Source of the DNA: Caulobacteraceae bacterium
GTDB taxonomy: Bacteria > Pseudomonadota > Alphaproteobacteria > Caulobacterales > Caulobacteraceae
NCBI GenBank assembly: GCA_947484535.1
Contig: CANKPO010000074.1
Span: 1-6,405 of the forward strand
Direction of reading: 5' to 3'
Length of the DNA stretch: 6,405 bases
In this document: one piece after another, positions 5,544-6,405 of the stretch
Position numbering within the stretch: position 1 is the first letter of the stretch
Layout of the letters: each line of letters opens with the position of its first letter
Translations under genes and position numbers: made by a program
The notes under the pieces: generated by a model
What the model was told of the DNA's origin: nothing
Seen by the model: the letters and a program-made list of their open reading frames with translations, nothing else
Database searches by the model: none

Positions 5544-6405
5544 ATGAGCGTTGCCCCATCGGGATTTTCCCTGACCGATCAGAACGGCCAGACCCGCGTC
5601 TTTCCGACAGGGCGACCCAGCCTGATCTGTTTCCTGAAAGAGGACTGCAACACCTGTAATCTGGTTGCGCCCATCCTTGAGGCCTTCCATCAGGCTTGGG
5701 GCGACCAAGCCGATATTTGGGTCTTGGGCCAGTCCAAGGACGGCAATCAGATCTTGCAGGACCGCCACGGTCTGACCCTGCCCGTGCTCGATGATAGCGC
5801 CCTAAAGACCTCCTTGGCTTGGGGTTTTGAGATTGTTCCGGCCGTCTATTGGCTGGATGCAGAGGGCCAAGGCGGACCCTGTGTCGAAGGCTTTGTGCGC
5901 ACCGAATGGCAGGCCTTGGCCCAGCAGATCAGCGCTGATCTCAAGGCTGCCGACTGCGGCGTGGTCTGGGCCGACCTTCCCGACTGGCAGCCAGGCTGCG
6001 GTTCCAAACATCTGGACCCAGACATCCATGAGCGTCTGCTGGCCGAGGCTGACAATAGCCCCATCCGGGCGCGCCGGATCGAAATTGCCAGTAGCGATGA
6101 CCTGGACGAGTTCATGTTCGATCAGGGCTTCAGTGACGGCTTGCCCTTGGTGCCCCCCACGCCTGAACGGGTCCTACGGATGCTGACCGGCACCCAAAGG
6201 GGCTCGCAAGAGATTGTCGCGGTGGTCCCGCCCAATATGGCCCCCGCCACGGTTGAAAAGGTTGCGATCAATGCGGTGATGGCCGGATGTCGCCCCGAAT
6301 ATCTGCCCGTCGTCATCGCCGCCCTAGAAGCGGTGTGTACGGATGAATTTAACATGCATGGCGTCACAGCCACAACCATGGGGGCCTCACCGGTCCTGGT
6401 GATCA
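5544..6405 (+). CDS. Thioredoxin-like domain fused to a C-terminal domain of unknown function (3' end outside window)
   Basis: The frame is open for 287 codons from the ATG at 5544 to the window edge with no stop. Residues about 5-135 look like a TlpA/thioredoxin-like fold: a strand GRPSLICFLKEDC leading to the active-site motif C35-N-T-C38, and a likely cis-proline in EIVPAVYWL (P99). A linker carrying PGCGSK (150-155) follows. From about 185 a second domain begins: FSDGLPLVPPTPERV (196-210), IVAVVPPNMAPATVEKVAINAVMAGCRPEYLPVV (224-257), then EFNMHGVTATT (268-278). From memory this second domain is widespread in environmental bacteria and has no assigned function; I cannot name its family with certainty. 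It contains further cysteines (C249, C265). No signal peptide is visible, so cytosolic thiol-disulfide chemistry is likely. The position 53 bp after selC suggests a link with selenium, but no in-frame UGA is seen so far; the unseen remainder could hold one. Confidence 0.85.
   Translation, partial: MSVAPSGFSLTDQNGQTRVFPTGRPSLICFLKEDCNTCNLVAPILEAFHQAWGDQADIWVLGQSKDGNQILQDRHGLTLPVLDDSALKTSLAWGFEIVPAVYWLDAEGQGGPCVEGFVRTEWQALAQQISADLKAADCGVVWADLPDWQPGCGSKHLDPDIHERLLAEADNSPIRARRIEIASSDDLDEFMFDQGFSDGLPLVPPTPERVLRMLTGTQRGSQEIVAVVPPNMAPATVEKVAINAVMAGCRPEYLPVVIAALEAVCTDEFNMHGVTATTMGASPVLVI

Noticed and set aside
5430..5768. Minus-strand 112-codon open frame covering part of the tRNA
   Set aside because: It runs across the tRNA-Sec gene and the start of the thioredoxin-fusion gene on the opposite strand, both of which are well supported.
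5544..6405. Bacterial SECIS element or in-frame TGA within the visible thioredoxin-fusion gene
   Set aside because: All 287 visible codons were read and none is TGA, so there is no site for a SECIS in this part.

Overview
The window is a compact, GC-rich (roughly 60 % or more) bacterial chromosome segment, most likely from an alphaproteobacterium. This rests on the style of the SelB protein, the G/C-ending codons and the tight gene packing; no ribosomal marker is present. It holds seven protein genes, two of them cut by the window edges, and one tRNA gene. There is no insertion sequence, phage gene or CRISPR array.

Left part (2-3253): the C-terminal half of a PLP-dependent D-cysteine desulfhydrase/ACC deaminase-type enzyme (+) runs tail-to-tail into a two-gene minus-strand operon. 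That operon is a 91-residue protein of unknown function followed, with an ATGA overlap, by a phytanoyl-CoA dioxygenase-family Fe(II)/2-oxoglutarate oxygenase. A GNAT acetyltransferase (+) is divergent from this operon and overlaps tail-to-tail with a crotonase-fold protein (-). The crotonase resembles the ECHDC3 subfamily and lacks both glutamates used by true enoyl-CoA hydratases.

Right part (3254-6405): a selenocysteine module. A 105-bp divergent region with an 8-bp inverted repeat and a possible leaderless promoter leads into selB (selenocysteine-specific elongation factor, 656 aa). Sixty-six bases later comes selC, the UCA-anticodon tRNA-Sec (95 nt with encoded CCA). After another 53 bases, behind a good ribosome-binding site, begins a gene for a thioredoxin-like domain with a CNTC motif fused to a second domain of unknown function. 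This gene runs off the right edge and has no stop in the visible 287 codons. selA and selD are not in the window.

How they fit together: SelB delivers Sec-tRNA(Sec) to UGA codons that carry a downstream SECIS hairpin. The adjacent thiol-redox fusion protein is a natural candidate for a Sec-linked function or a Cys version of a selenoprotein, but no in-frame UGA is visible in the part seen here. The left-hand genes are ordinary metabolic neighbours with no evident link to selenium. The most interesting points are the selC-adjacent fusion protein, the imperfect eighth acceptor pair of the tRNA-Sec, the unknown small protein coupled to the dioxygenase, and the crotonase without its catalytic acids.
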